Below are positions 45,005-54,218 of a stretch of DNA of 64,000 nt, in pieces. The notes under the pieces are model-generated. The model was not told where the DNA came from. It did not search any database and saw only the letters and a list, made by a program, of their open reading frames with translations. Numbering within the stretch: the stretch's first letter is position 1; each line of letters begins with the position of its first letter. Source of the DNA: Methylobacterium tarhaniae (GTDB lineage Bacteria; Pseudomonadota; Alphaproteobacteria; Rhizobiales; Beijerinckiaceae); NCBI RefSeq assembly GCF_001043955.1, contig NZ_LABZ01000025.1, positions 1-64,000 on the forward strand, written 5' to 3'. A program made the position numbers and the translations under genes.

Positions 45005-46498
45005 TCAAGTGCCTCTCCCAACACCCTCCAGAAGGCTGATCTTCAGCTCACGGAAGGCTCGTTGAAATCGGGAGGTCCTCTCTGCCTCAAGCATCGTCTC
45101 CAGCGCGTGACCAAGCTCCCGCAAGCGCCGCTCGCCCAGACGTTGTGCCTCCCGGAACATCGAGTGCTCCTCAGATGAGGCATGGTGGTCAACGGCTTGG
45201 TGCAGAACCCGCAGATGCTCCTCGAACTCTGCGCTCGACGTCGGGAGCTTGAGTGTCGCTGCGAGCAGGTCGGCCAGTTGCTGATGCTCGGCGTAGGCCA
45301 CCGGAACGTCCTCGCTGACTGCACGCACGGCCGGGTAGAAGATCGCGTCCTCGATGTCCTCGTGGATCTCGAGTTCGGACGCCAGGGTCCGCAAGAGATC
45401 ACGACGCTGAGGCTCCTCGGGCGGCAGGTCCTCGATGCGGCGAAACATGCCGCGCAGCAGTTCGTGATGCTCGAAGAGCACCTCGTCCGCCTTGCGGCCC
45501 AGCGAGGCCGCCGCAGCCGAGCCCGCCTCCCCCGATGACCTTCCAGCAGCTGTATCAGCAGGGACTACCGCGGCACCCGGTTCCTGCTCTCGCCTGATCT
45601 CGATCAGGCCCCCGCGGACGCGCGTCCGGTAGCGGGGCTGCGGGCATGTGGACGGACCATCCAGAGGCTCACCGCTCTCCAAATCGTAGCGCGAGCCGTG
45701 CCACGGGCACACCAGCCCGCCGCCCAGTACCCAGCCCTCGTCGAGAGGTCCGCCCATGTGCGAGCAGCGCGCACCGAGCGCGAAGATGCGCCCGCGGTGT
45801 CGCACGAGAACGACGGGAACGTCCGCGTGCTCGACCTCGTCGCGGACGAGGATGCGCCGAGGTCGATCCTCTGGAAGGTCGCCGGCCAGCAGCACCGGCA
45901 CGAAGTCGCGCGGCTCGACGCTGCGATCCGCCTGGTCCACGCCTTGTCGGTGGCGATAGACCAAGTGCCCTCCGAGATAGCCTCCCACGAACATCGCACC
46001 CCACGCTGCCGCTGATGTGAGGCGCCCGTCTGAGCGGCGTCCACTCCGACGCAGGGCGACGGAGATGAGCTGAAGGCCGAGTGCCGTGCTGTTGACCGCC
46101 GCGTGGACAAGGCCGACTCGACGAGCCCGCCCATGGGACTGCAGCCAATCAGCCAGACCTGCTGCGGCTGCCACGACGGCACCGGCGGCTCCGACCTGAA
46201 TGGCCAAGTCGGCGGCTCGTCCGTATTCCTGTCCTTTGTCACCGCGCTCCGCCTCGAGCGTGTCGAGCCCGAGTGCAAGCGTCCACGTTCCAATTGGAAT
46301 TGTGACGAGCATGGGGTGCAGAGGGTGACCGAACCAGGTGCCGTGGAGGACGTTGCGCGTTTGCTGTCCCGTTCTGCCGGCGAGGCGGTGAGGCAAGGCA
46401 GCGGCGTTTGCAAGGGTGTAGGCCGGGCCGTCGAGCCACTCGGCAGCTTCGATCCGGCCGATCGCGTTGGTGCTCATGCTGAAGGTACGGGAATTCAT
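45005..46498 (-). CDS. DUF2231-Rieske-hemerythrin fusion protein
   Basis: 497 residues from ATG 46498, with GAGGAGG seven bases upstream. Residues 55-190 are a DUF2231 membrane domain (FGHPLHPMLVTIPIG and about four helices). Residues 200-305 are a Rieske [2Fe-2S] domain with C245-x-H247 and C264-x2-H267 (CSHMGG, CPWHGSRYDL). Residues 335-475 are a hemerythrin HHE domain with His344/345, His379, His405 and His438/439. A membrane anchor, an electron carrier and a di-iron O2/NO-binding bundle in one chain suggest an oxygen- or nitric-oxide-linked redox function. Confidence 0.88.
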   Translation of the reverse strand: MNSRTFSMSTNAIGRIEAAEWLDGPAYTLANAAALPHRLAGRTGQQTRNVLHGTWFGHPLHPMLVTIPIGTWTLALGLDTLEAERGDKGQEYGRAADLAIQVGAAGAVVAAAAGLADWLQSHGRARRVGLVHAAVNSTALGLQLISVALRRSGRRSDGRLTSAAAWGAMFVGGYLGGHLVYRHRQGVDQADRSVEPRDFVPVLLAGDLPEDRPRRILVRDEVEHADVPVVLVRHRGRIFALGARCSHMGGPLDEGWVLGGGLVCPWHGSRYDLESGEPLDGPSTCPQPRYRTRVRGGLIEIRREQEPGAAVVPADTAAGRSSGEAGSAAAASLGRKADEVLFEHHELLRGMFRRIEDLPPEEPQRRDLLRTLASELEIHEDIEDAIFYPAVRAVSEDVPVAYAEHQQLADLLAATLKLPTSSAEFEEHLRVLHQAVDHHASSEEHSMFREAQRLGERRLRELGHALETMLEAERTSRFQRAFRELKISLLEGVGRGT

Positions 46499-46847
46499 GC
46501 AGCCTCCTCGCGCCGCCGAGCGACGCCCACGCGGTGAGTCGGCCATGGCAGCCGAGATGTGGCGCGTCTTGACCCTGAAGGGGCGAGCCGGATCCAGCAC
46601 CACCGGGACAATCGGCTGAGCCTGGTTCAGTTCATGGTGCCGAGCAGATGGTCCATCTCTTGCTGCTAAAATTCGGCTACCTGCGAGAGCTTAGCTGGCA
46701 GGAGCCCATATTGCCTAACATAAGAATGCCGAGCGGCAAAGAATGACCCCTGGCAGATCTTCAAGCACCACAGCTCATATGTCGGCTTAGTAGGAAGAAG
46801 CGGCCATTTGAGCGGCGGCCACGACATCAGCAGGTACGGGCACATTA
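46499..46847. other. intergenic region upstream of the Rieske fusion gene
   Basis: About 350 bases, AT-richer at 46650-46800. It should contain the leftward promoter for the fusion gene. No EcfG-like site or gene is seen. Confidence 0.4.
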
Positions 46848-47183
46848 GCGACCCCGTGGACGACGGTGCACGCCGACGACCTCGCCGACCTCTACGCGCT
46901 CGCGCTCGAACGGGCACCGGCAGGTTCGGTCTTCAACGGCGTCCACTGAGCGGCGACCCCCCTCATCGAAATCGCGCGAGCGGCAAGCGAGGCGGCTGGT
47001 GCCGGGGGGCGGGTGGAAGCATGGGCGCTCCAAGACGCGCGTTCGGTGCTTTGGGCGTTCGCCGACGCCATAGCGTGCGATCAGGTCATCTCAGGGGAGA
47101 AGGCGGAGCGCGAACTCGGTTGGCGTCCGTCTCGCCGCTCCATCATCGACGAACTGCGGTCCTACCGGTCTGCAAACGACTGA
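46848..47183 (+). pseudogene. NAD-dependent epimerase/dehydratase, C-terminal remnant
   Basis: The frame reads PWTTVHADDLADLYALALE and FNGVH, meets an in-frame TGA at 46947-46949, then continues cleanly (PLIEIARAASEAAGAGGRVE, VISGEKAERELGWRPS) to TGA 47181-47183. This is the C-terminal third of an atypical SDR of the NAD-epimerase group. The Rossmann domain and active site are missing, so it is a relic. Confidence 0.75.
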
Positions 47184-47232
47184 GGCTGGCCGGTATCCGC
47201 CCCAAGCACTTGGCAGCCCCGCCTCGGCGACC

Positions 47233-47706
47233 TTAAAGCGCGCCCTCGGCGAGCAGCTCGCGGGTGCGCTTCAGCGTCGACAGCAGCGCGGCCTTGTAGC
47301 CCTTGCTGCCGTCGAACTGCGCCTGCTCGGCCTGCTCCTCGGGACCGCCCGGTTCCTTCCCGCGCAGGCCGAGGTAGCAGTAGAACCGAAGCTGCAGCGC
47401 GCCCTCCTCGTCCTCGAACAGCTCGTTGACGATGGCCCCTTCCCGTGGGCCAGTGGCCTGGAAGAAGGTCACCTTGGCCCCGGGCTCGAAGGCGATGATC
47501 TCGCGCAGGTCGACACCCCCGATGGTGGCCTCGCGCACGAGGTGGGTGGCGCTTTCCTCCACGACGTCGCACCGACTGCAGAGCCCCGGCGGCAGGAACT
47601 GGCGGGCGTCGCGGGCCTTGAGGACGAGGCCCGCCCAGGCTTGCGTGCGGGTCAGGGGAGCCTCCCCGTCCGGGTTCACCAGGACGGTTGCGGTCGAGTA
47701 GATCAT
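47233..47706 (-). CDS. DUF1857 (AtaL-like) SRPBCC family protein
   Basis: 157 residues from ATG 47706. The opening VNPDGEAPLTRTQAWAGLVL and the later FYCYLGLRGKEPG fit DUF1857, a branch of the START/Bet v1-like fold thought to bind hydrophobic ligands. 41 bases downstream of the NmrA-like gene and probably co-transcribed. Function unknown. Confidence 0.78.
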   Translation of the reverse strand: MIYSTATVLVNPDGEAPLTRTQAWAGLVLKARDARQFLPPGLCSRCDVVEESATHLVREATIGGVDLREIIAFEPGAKVTFFQATGPREGAIVNELFEDEEGALQLRFYCYLGLRGKEPGGPEEQAEQAQFDGSKGYKAALLSTLKRTRELLAEGAL

Positions 47707-47747
47707 GACGATGGTCCTTCCGATGGAGGTTGAGTGACGCTTGGGCG

Positions 47748-48614
47748 TCAGGCGGTCGCGATCTCGGCGGCGAGCGCGCGGTAGGTGCGCAGCGGGCGGC
47801 CCAGGAGCGAGGTCAGGCGCTCGACGTCGCCGGCCTCCGGGACCATGCCGTCGGTCAGGAAGCGCTCGGCCATCAGGCGCATGTCGTAGGCCATCCAGCC
47901 CGGCATGAACTGCCGGAGGTTCCGCTCGAACCCGGCGGTGTCGTCGCCGCCATAGGCGACGGGGCGGCCCAGCACCTCCGACCAGATCGCGGCCACGCCC
48001 TCGCCCGTCAGCGTCTCGGGCCCGACGACGTTGATCCGGTCCAGGGGAAGCGGCCGGTCGGCCCGCTCCCGGCGGATGAGTTCGAGGGCGGCGACCTCGC
48101 CGAGGTCGCGCGCGTCGACCATGGCCAAACCCCTGGCGCCGATGGGCATGGGGTAGACGCCGTGCTGCAGGACGACGTCCTTGACCGTCATCTCGTTGCT
48201 CATGAAGTAGGCGGGGCGCAGGATCGTGGCCTCGAAGCCCATCGCCTCGATCATGCGCTCGACGCCGAACTTGCCCCCGAAATGGGGCACGTTCACGTAG
48301 ACGTCGCTGTGGATCACCGACAGGTAGACGACCCGCTTGACCCCGGCCTCCCGGGCGACGTTGAGAGCAATCAGCGCCTGGGTGAATTCGTCGGGCACCA
48401 CGGCGTTGAGCAGGAAGAGCGTGGAGACGCCCTGGAAGGCGCCGCGAAGGGCGTCGACGTCGAGCAGGTCGCCCTGCGCCAGGGTCACGCCGGCCGGAAG
48501 TCCCGGCTTGGCCGGATCGCGGACGAGGGCACGCACGTCGGCGCCGCGCTTCGCGAGATTGTCGGCGACATGGCGGCCGATGGTGCCGGTGGCGCCGGTG
48601 ACGAGGATGGTCAT
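47748..48614 (-). CDS. NmrA-like NAD(P)-binding protein
   Basis: 288 residues. The Rossmann motif is ILVTGATGTIGRHVADNLA; FLLNAVVPDEFTQA and GAFQGVSTLFLLN fit NmrA/quinone-reductase-2-like atypical SDRs. There is no YxxxK, so it may act as a redox sensor or quinone reductase. It is divergent from a LysR regulator with a 100-base gap, the standard layout for a LysR target. Confidence 0.85.
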   Translation of the reverse strand: MTILVTGATGTIGRHVADNLAKRGADVRALVRDPAKPGLPAGVTLAQGDLLDVDALRGAFQGVSTLFLLNAVVPDEFTQALIALNVAREAGVKRVVYLSVIHSDVYVNVPHFGGKFGVERMIEAMGFEATILRPAYFMSNEMTVKDVVLQHGVYPMPIGARGLAMVDARDLGEVAALELIRRERADRPLPLDRINVVGPETLTGEGVAAIWSEVLGRPVAYGGDDTAGFERNLRQFMPGWMAYDMRLMAERFLTDGMVPEAGDVERLTSLLGRPLRTYRALAAEIATA

Positions 48615-48716
48615 GGGGTTTCTCCGGGTTGCTGCTGTTGACAGGCCGGAAATTAGCGATCCACATTCTTACCGATAGACGCTATATCTGGACGGTCCGT
48701 CTCGCTGGTGGAACGC

Positions 48717-49607
48717 ATGGACCTTCTCGCCCTCGCCGACTTCAACCTCGTTGCCCGCCATGGTGGGTTCGGGCGCGCTGCTCGGGCGGCCGGACGCCCG
48801 AAGGCGACGCTGTCGCGCCGGGTCTCGGAACTGGAGGGCGCGCTTGCACTCCGCCTGTTCGAACGCGGCGCCCGCACGCTGACGCTCACCGAGGAGGGGC
48901 GGGCCCTCCACGAACGGACGGGCATGCTGCTGGCCGAGCTCGACGAGACCGCGGCGGCCATCGCCTCGGGCGGCGCGAATCCGCGCGGCCGGCTGCGGGT
49001 GAGCGCGCCGCTCCTGTTCTCACAGGTGGCTATGGGAAAGCTCGCGGCCGAGTTCGCCGTGAAGCACCCGGAGGTCCGGCTGGAGGTCACAACGGATGAC
49101 CGGGCCGTCGACATGGTCGAGGAGGGCTACGACCTGGTCATCCGGGTCAACCCGGAGACCGACGAAAGCCTGGTCGGCCGCGTCTTCCTGCGCGACAGGC
49201 TGGTCGTCGTGGCCAGTCCAGCCCTCGGGCAGCCTCAGGGCAACCGGCCGGTTCCGGCGGTGGTGCGCGGTCCGGGCGGTGGAGATGCCTGGAAGGTGAA
49301 GGTGTTGGACGGGAGAGTGCGCATCCCGTTCGAGCCCGTCCTTAGGCTGTCGTCGATGATCATGGTGCGCGACGCGGTCCGGGCCGGCGTCGGGGCGGCC
49401 TGCCTGCCCGTCTCGCTCGTGAGCCACGACATCGCCGCGGGCAGGCTGGTCCAATGGGGCGACGTCGAGGGGCCCGAGATCGCACTTTGGACGCTCTACC
49501 CGTCCCGCCGGCTCCTCAGCGCCCGCGTCTCGGCCTTCCTCGACCACCTGAAGCAGGCGTTCCCGCAGGGCACGCCGGACGAGTTGGCGTCCTACATCGG
49601 CACGTGA
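48717..49607 (+). CDS. LysR family transcriptional regulator
   Basis: 296 residues from ATG 48717 (GGTGG upstream; GTG 48708 also possible). The N-terminal winged helix is FNLVARHGGFGRAARAAGRP plus KATLSRRVSELEGAL; the effector domain follows (GRLRVSAPLLFSQ, GVGAACLPVSLV). It belongs to the CrgA-like group. It is divergent from the NmrA-like/DUF1857 operon, which it probably controls. Confidence 0.9.
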   Translation: MDLLALADFNLVARHGGFGRAARAAGRPKATLSRRVSELEGALALRLFERGARTLTLTEEGRALHERTGMLLAELDETAAAIASGGANPRGRLRVSAPLLFSQVAMGKLAAEFAVKHPEVRLEVTTDDRAVDMVEEGYDLVIRVNPETDESLVGRVFLRDRLVVVASPALGQPQGNRPVPAVVRGPGGGDAWKVKVLDGRVRIPFEPVLRLSSMIMVRDAVRAGVGAACLPVSLVSHDIAAGRLVQWGDVEGPEIALWTLYPSRRLLSARVSAFLDHLKQAFPQGTPDELASYIGT

Positions 49608-49834
49608 GTACGGACCGGCGCCCCGAAGCTTGCGGGTCATCGAAGGTGCGGCGGGCGTCCTCGATCAGCGGCTCGTACTCCCTTACCAGCGCGCGAAGCT
49701 TTGCGAGGTTGGCAGCCAAGGTGCGCCAGCCGTCTCGCCTGTGGAACTGTACGTCTATATCGTACGACTATTCGCCCATTCGCGGATCGCTAGCTTTAGC
49801 CACGTGAGAAGCAGCCAGCTTCCCGGAGGCAGCC

Positions 49835-50491
49835 ATGCAAACCGTATCGAGCGAACCCCGACCGAAGATCCTGGTCCTCGGCGCCACCGGCGGGACAGGC
49901 AGGCTCATCGTCGCCCAAAGCCTGGCGCGCGGCTACGACGTGACGGCGCTGGTGCGCTCGCCCGGGAAGGCGAAAAGCCTTCCAGGAGCCAAGCTGGTGG
50001 TGGGCGACGCGCGCGACCCGAAGGTGCTGCGCGAGGCGCTGAGGGGGCGGGACGCGGTGGTGAGTGCGCTCGGCACGCCGGCAAGCCCGTTGAGGGAGGT
50101 GACGCTCCTGTCCGAGGTCACCCGGACCCTGGTCGGCGCCATGAGGGACGACGGCGTCGCGCGCCTGGTCGCGGTCACCGGGATCGGCGCCGGCGACAGC
50201 CGGGGGCATGGCGGCTTCGCCTTCGACAGGCTGATCCTCCCGCTGCTCCTGCGCCATGTCTACGCCGACAAGGACCGCCAGGAGGACATCGTGAGGCAGA
50301 GCGGCCTCGACTGGGTCCTCGTCCGTCCCACCGTCCTGAGCAACAAGCCCGGCCGCGGCGCGGTCCGCGCGCTCGTCGACCTCGCCGGCTTCCATGGCGG
50401 GTCCGTCGCCCGGGAGGACGTTGCACGCTTCGTTCTCGACCAAGTCGAGACCGACGCCTGGATCGGCCGGACGCCCCTGATCACGTGGTGA
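49835..50491 (+). CDS. atypical SDR (NAD(P)H-binding, BLVRB-like)
   Basis: 218 residues. ILVLGATGGTGRLIVAQSLA is the Rossmann motif; VVSALGTPAS and LDWVLVRPTVL are typical of NAD(P)H-binding flavin-reductase-like atypical SDRs. No YxxxK is present. It converges on the SDR gene at 50527. Substrate unknown. Confidence 0.83.
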   Translation: MQTVSSEPRPKILVLGATGGTGRLIVAQSLARGYDVTALVRSPGKAKSLPGAKLVVGDARDPKVLREALRGRDAVVSALGTPASPLREVTLLSEVTRTLVGAMRDDGVARLVAVTGIGAGDSRGHGGFAFDRLILPLLLRHVYADKDRQEDIVRQSGLDWVLVRPTVLSNKPGRGAVRALVDLAGFHGGSVAREDVARFVLDQVETDAWIGRTPLITW

Positions 50492-50526
50492 GCGCCGGCC
50501 CATCCCGGTGGGTCGGGGAGTGCCGG

Positions 50527-51279
50527 TCAGGCGCCCTGGCCGGCCAGCGCCACGGCGTCGGCTCCGGCGGGCAGGCGCATCGGGCAGGCCGGGTCGGTCG
50601 CGGCGCGCCAGACCGCCTCCGCCACGTCGACGGAACGCGTCACCTCGTCCGGGGGCTGCTGCTGCCAAGCCGCGAACACCTCCTGCACCAGGCCGGCGTA
50701 GGGTTCGGGGAAGCCCGCCGTCATGCGAGCCCGTGCGGTTTGGCCAAACGCGGTTTCAGGCGCCCGCCCGGGGATGACCAGGCGCACCCGCACGTCGAAC
50801 GGCTCCAACTCCAGGGCAAGGGACTCCGTGAAGGCGTTCACCGCGGCCTTGCTCGCCGTGTAGACGGAGAGCAGGTGCAGCGGCTTCTGCGTGACGCTCG
50901 AAGAGACGTTCACGACGACGCCGGCCCGGCGCTCCCGGAACTGTGGCAGCACCGCCTGGGTCATGGCCATCGTACCGAACGTGTTCGTCTCGAAGACCTC
51001 GCGTACGACGTCCATGGGCGTGCCTTCGAGGGCGTTAAGCCAGCCGATGCCGGCGTTGTTGACCAGGACGTCGATGGGTCCGGCGCTGTCGACCGCCCGC
51101 TGGATGCTCGTTGCATCGGTGACGTCGAGGGCGAGGACGCGCAGGCGGTCGGAGGCGGGCAGGTCTACCGCGCGCGGCGTACGCATGGTGGCTACCACGT
51201 TCCAGCCCCGGTCGAGGAAAAGGCGGGCGATCTCAAGACCGAACCCGGACGAGCATCCAGTGATCAGGACGGTTTGCAT
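50527..51279 (-). CDS. classical SDR oxidoreductase
   Basis: 250 residues. Cofactor motif LITGCSSGFGLEIARLF, structural NNAG in VLVNNAGIGW, catalytic Ser in VVNVSSSVT and YTASK. ATG 51279 diverges from an AraC regulator with a 95-base gap, so it is probably regulated by it. Natural substrate unknown. Confidence 0.88.
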   Translation of the reverse strand: MQTVLITGCSSGFGLEIARLFLDRGWNVVATMRTPRAVDLPASDRLRVLALDVTDATSIQRAVDSAGPIDVLVNNAGIGWLNALEGTPMDVVREVFETNTFGTMAMTQAVLPQFRERRAGVVVNVSSSVTQKPLHLLSVYTASKAAVNAFTESLALELEPFDVRVRLVIPGRAPETAFGQTARARMTAGFPEPYAGLVQEVFAAWQQQPPDEVTRSVDVAEAVWRAATDPACPMRLPAGADAVALAGQGA

Positions 51280-51374
51280 GTCGGCTCCATCAGGTTGTGA
51301 CCAGCGATGGATAGATCCAGACAGCGGGACGAGCTACAATCGCGCGTCCTGATCTCATTAGCGACAGTCCGGAA

Positions 51375-52280
51375 ATGTCCGATCCGCTCGCCGACGTCGT
51401 CACCCTGCTCCGTCCCAGAGCCGCGTTCTCCAAGTCCGTGAGCGCCTCGGGTCCATGGCGCGTCCGCCGGGCGGAGCACGGTCGTCCGTTCTACTGCGCC
51501 GCGCTGGAGGGCTCATGCCGCCTGACGATCCGGGACCGCGATCCGGTAGTCCTGGAGCAGGGGGACTTCCTCCTTGTCCCGGCCGCGGACGCGTTCGAGA
51601 TGTCGAGCCTCACGCCCCCGACCGAAGGCTCCGAGACGATGCCGGTCGAGGTGGGGCCCGGCGAGTTCCGGGTCGGGCGGCAGGACGGCCCGGCGGACGT
51701 CCGCATGCTCGTGGGCTACTGCACCTTCGGCTCGCCCGACGCAGGCCTGCTGGTGTCGCTCCTGCCGAGCCTCGTCCACGTCCGAGGCGAGACTAGGCTG
51801 GCCTCCCTCATGCACCTCGTCGGCGAAGAGGCGCGTCGGCGCAGGCCCGCGCGGGACCTCATCTTGGAGCGGCTTCTGGAGGTCATGCTGATCGAGGCGC
51901 TGCGCTCCATGGGCGGCCCCGCGCTGTCACCGGGCCTCCTGCGGGGACTCGGCGACGAACGCTTGGGCGTGGCCTTGCGCAGGATGCACGAGATGCCGAC
52001 CGCCGCCTGGACCGTCGCAGGGCTGGCGCAGGAGGCGGGACTCTCGCGCTCCGTGTTCTTCGAGCGCTTCAGGCGCGCAGTCGGTGTCGCGCCGATGGAG
52101 TATCTCCTTGCTTGGCGAATGGCCCTGGCGAAGGATCTCCTCCGGCGCGAGAGCGGCGGCATCGCCGAGGTGGCCGTGCGAGTGGGTTACGGCTCCGCGA
52201 GCACGTTCAGCGTGGCGTTTTCCCGCCATGTGGGCTCGCCGCCGGCGGCGTATGCGCGGGAGCACAGTCGATCGGCTTGA
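51375..52280 (+). CDS. AraC family regulator with cupin sensor
   Basis: 301 residues. The N-terminal AraC-type cupin (RLTIRDRDPVVLEQGDFLLV, VGYCTFGSPDAGLL) is followed by two C-terminal helix-turn-helix motifs (WTVAGLAQEAGLSRSVFFER and IAEVAVRVGYGSASTFSVAF). This layout is common for regulators of divergently transcribed SDRs, matching the neighbour at 50527-51279. Confidence 0.9.
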   Translation: MSDPLADVVTLLRPRAAFSKSVSASGPWRVRRAEHGRPFYCAALEGSCRLTIRDRDPVVLEQGDFLLVPAADAFEMSSLTPPTEGSETMPVEVGPGEFRVGRQDGPADVRMLVGYCTFGSPDAGLLVSLLPSLVHVRGETRLASLMHLVGEEARRRRPARDLILERLLEVMLIEALRSMGGPALSPGLLRGLGDERLGVALRRMHEMPTAAWTVAGLAQEAGLSRSVFFERFRRAVGVAPMEYLLAWRMALAKDLLRRESGGIAEVAVRVGYGSASTFSVAFSRHVGSPPAAYAREHSRSA

Positions 52281-52480
52281 CCAGCGCACAACGGCAGGTG
52301 CTGGGGCCATCAACGAGGCCTACAGCGCCTTTCCAGTGTCTGGCTGCGAGCGCAACACGATTTCAGCAGACCTCGCCGGTGACTCGATACGAGGTATCTC
52401 CGAACAGACGCAGGCGCTCCTCAAAGTATGCCTCTACGTCATCGTGGAGTTCGAAGCGTTGCCCGACACGGCGCGCTTCC

Positions 52481-52873
52481 TCACGGCTTCGTTTTGATGC
52501 AGTCATGCTCGTGGTTGGCCGCCTCAATCGCCGCTCCGTTGGTCAGTGCCCATGCGCAGAGCGCCTCGAAGGGTTGGCGCAGCGAATGGCCAAGCGGGGT
52601 GATCGCGTACTCGACGCCGATTGGTGCGGTCGGCAGCACCGTCCGGGTCACCAGACCGTTGCGCTCCAACCGCTTCAGCGCGTCCGCCAGCGCCTTATGC
52701 GTGATGCCATCGAGCCGCCGCTTGATCGCATTGAAACGTGACGGCCGCGGGCAGAGCACCGTGAGGATCAGGATCGTCCACTTGTCTGCGATCTTGTCCA
52801 GCACAGGGCGCACCCGCGCCATGTTGGCGAGCGCGCACTCGGACGCAGCATCGAGGTCGGTATCGTCGGCCAT
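52481..52873 (-). CDS. HxlR family transcriptional regulator
   Basis: 130 residues. The winged helix shows LDKIADKWTILILTVL, RFNAIKRRLDGITHKALADA and LKRLERNGLV, the standard HxlR pattern. A Cys lies near the N-terminus (ECALANM), which in some relatives senses electrophiles. Divergent from an SDR gene 82 bases away, its likely target. Confidence 0.9.
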   Translation of the reverse strand: MADDTDLDAASECALANMARVRPVLDKIADKWTILILTVLCPRPSRFNAIKRRLDGITHKALADALKRLERNGLVTRTVLPTAPIGVEYAITPLGHSLRQPFEALCAWALTNGAAIEAANHEHDCIKTKP

Positions 52874-52955
52874 ATCTAGGCTACCCTAAGTACGTTCTTG
52901 ATAGCAGATATACGATCTGTATCTCATGCGCCATCGCAGATGAACGAATGCCGCG

Positions 52956-53687
52956 ATGGCTCGCATGGTGGACAAGGTTGCTCTCGTGGTCGGCGGGGCG
53001 AAGGGTATCGGCCTTGCGGTCGCCGAGCGGCTGGCGGTCGAGGGCGCGTCGGTCGTGCTCACCGGGCGGCGCGCCGACGATGTCGAGGCCGCCGCCGCTA
53101 GGATCGGGCGTGGTGCGCGGGGTCTCATTGCGGACGCGGCCCTGCAGGAGGACTTGCACCGCGTCGTGGAGACGGTGCGGGAGGCATATGGCCGGATCGA
53201 CGCGCTGGTCCTCAACGCGGGCATCTCGGAACCGGCAACCCTGCGCGACTGGACGCCTGAGCATTTCGACCGGCACTTCGCGGTCAACGTCCGTGGTGCC
53301 GTCTTCGGGTTGCAGGCGGCGCTGAGCGCGATGGGGCAGGGTGGGTCGGTTGTGTTGATGGGATCAATCGCCGATGCCGCAGGCATCACGCCCTACGGGA
53401 CTTACTGTGCGACGAAGGCGGCACTGCGCTCCTACGCGCGCACGTGGACAGCGGAACTGGCCCCGCAGGGTATCCGTGTGAACGTGGTGGCCCCCGGCCC
53501 AACCGACACCGCCATGATGGCGAGCATACCTGAGGAGGGGCGGGCCGCACTGATCGCGCCGATCCCACTGGGCCGCATGGCGCGTCCCGAGGAGGTGGCG
53601 GCGGCCACGCTGTTCCTCCTAAGCGACGAGGCGAGCTTCGTCGCAGGTGCCGAACTGTGCGTCGATGGCGGGATGCGACAGGTATAG
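52956..53687 (+). CDS. classical SDR oxidoreductase
   Basis: 243 residues (ATG 52956; ATG 52968 is also possible). Cofactor motif VVGGAKGIGLAVAERLA, NAG in LVLNAGISEP, Ser in VLMGSIADAAG, and catalytic YCATK. The C-terminal FVAGAELCVDGGMRQV is typical. Probably controlled by the divergent HxlR regulator. Confidence 0.9.
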   Translation: MARMVDKVALVVGGAKGIGLAVAERLAVEGASVVLTGRRADDVEAAAARIGRGARGLIADAALQEDLHRVVETVREAYGRIDALVLNAGISEPATLRDWTPEHFDRHFAVNVRGAVFGLQAALSAMGQGGSVVLMGSIADAAGITPYGTYCATKAALRSYARTWTAELAPQGIRVNVVAPGPTDTAMMASIPEEGRAALIAPIPLGRMARPEEVAAATLFLLSDEASFVAGAELCVDGGMRQV

Positions 53688-54197
53688 TTTAGGAACAGCA
53701 GTTTCAGCGTGTCCGCTTCAGCCGGTTTGCCCGAAGCGGAGGACGTTGTGGCCGCCGGGACCTGCTATTCCATGCCAATGGCAGCTTTCGGAGGCTAAGC
53801 GGCTATTCCCGCAGCTCCATTCGAAGGGCCACTTTTGGCGCATGGCCGAATAAGGCCGGCACGAACTCCTGACCCAAAGGGGCCCTTCGTGGCGAAGGTC
53901 AGGAATGTCCGCTTGCGGGGGTTTTCCTGAAATTTGATTTTTGCATTATTTTCATGTTAATAGTTGACTCGCGTCAAGGGTGTCAGCCGATACAGATACG
54001 GTGTCTGTGAGGAATGGATATTTTTTCCTTTTATACCGAAACACTCGGTGGAATGACGTTCGGGTGCGGGCAAGATAGTCGATCCTTTCGTCGGGATCGC
54101 GCCAGGAGCGTGCGCGGCCGAGGAGCAATGAGTCCTGTCTCGCCTGGGATATAACGCACGTTAGGAACAGGCCGGGCTCAAACTGGTAGGGCTGCCT
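53688..54197. other. intergenic region
   Basis: About 510 bases between an SDR and a crp-like gene. GTCCGCTTGCGGGGGTTTTCC at 53908-53928 is a small stem with a short T run, possibly a weak terminator. 53935-54060 is AT-rich. No gene is supported. Confidence 0.4.
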
Positions 54198-54218
54198 GTG
54201 CAGCGCGGATCCAGCATC

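Noticed and set aside
49516-49719. Minus-strand ORF starting LAANLAKLRALVREYEPLIE
   Set aside because: The first 35 residues look protein-like, but the frame runs antisense into the LysR gene and no family or start site is evident; perhaps a tail of a lost gene.
53908-53928. Intrinsic terminator after the SDR gene
   Set aside because: The stem is only four pairs and the T run four long, and it lies more than 200 bases after the stop.
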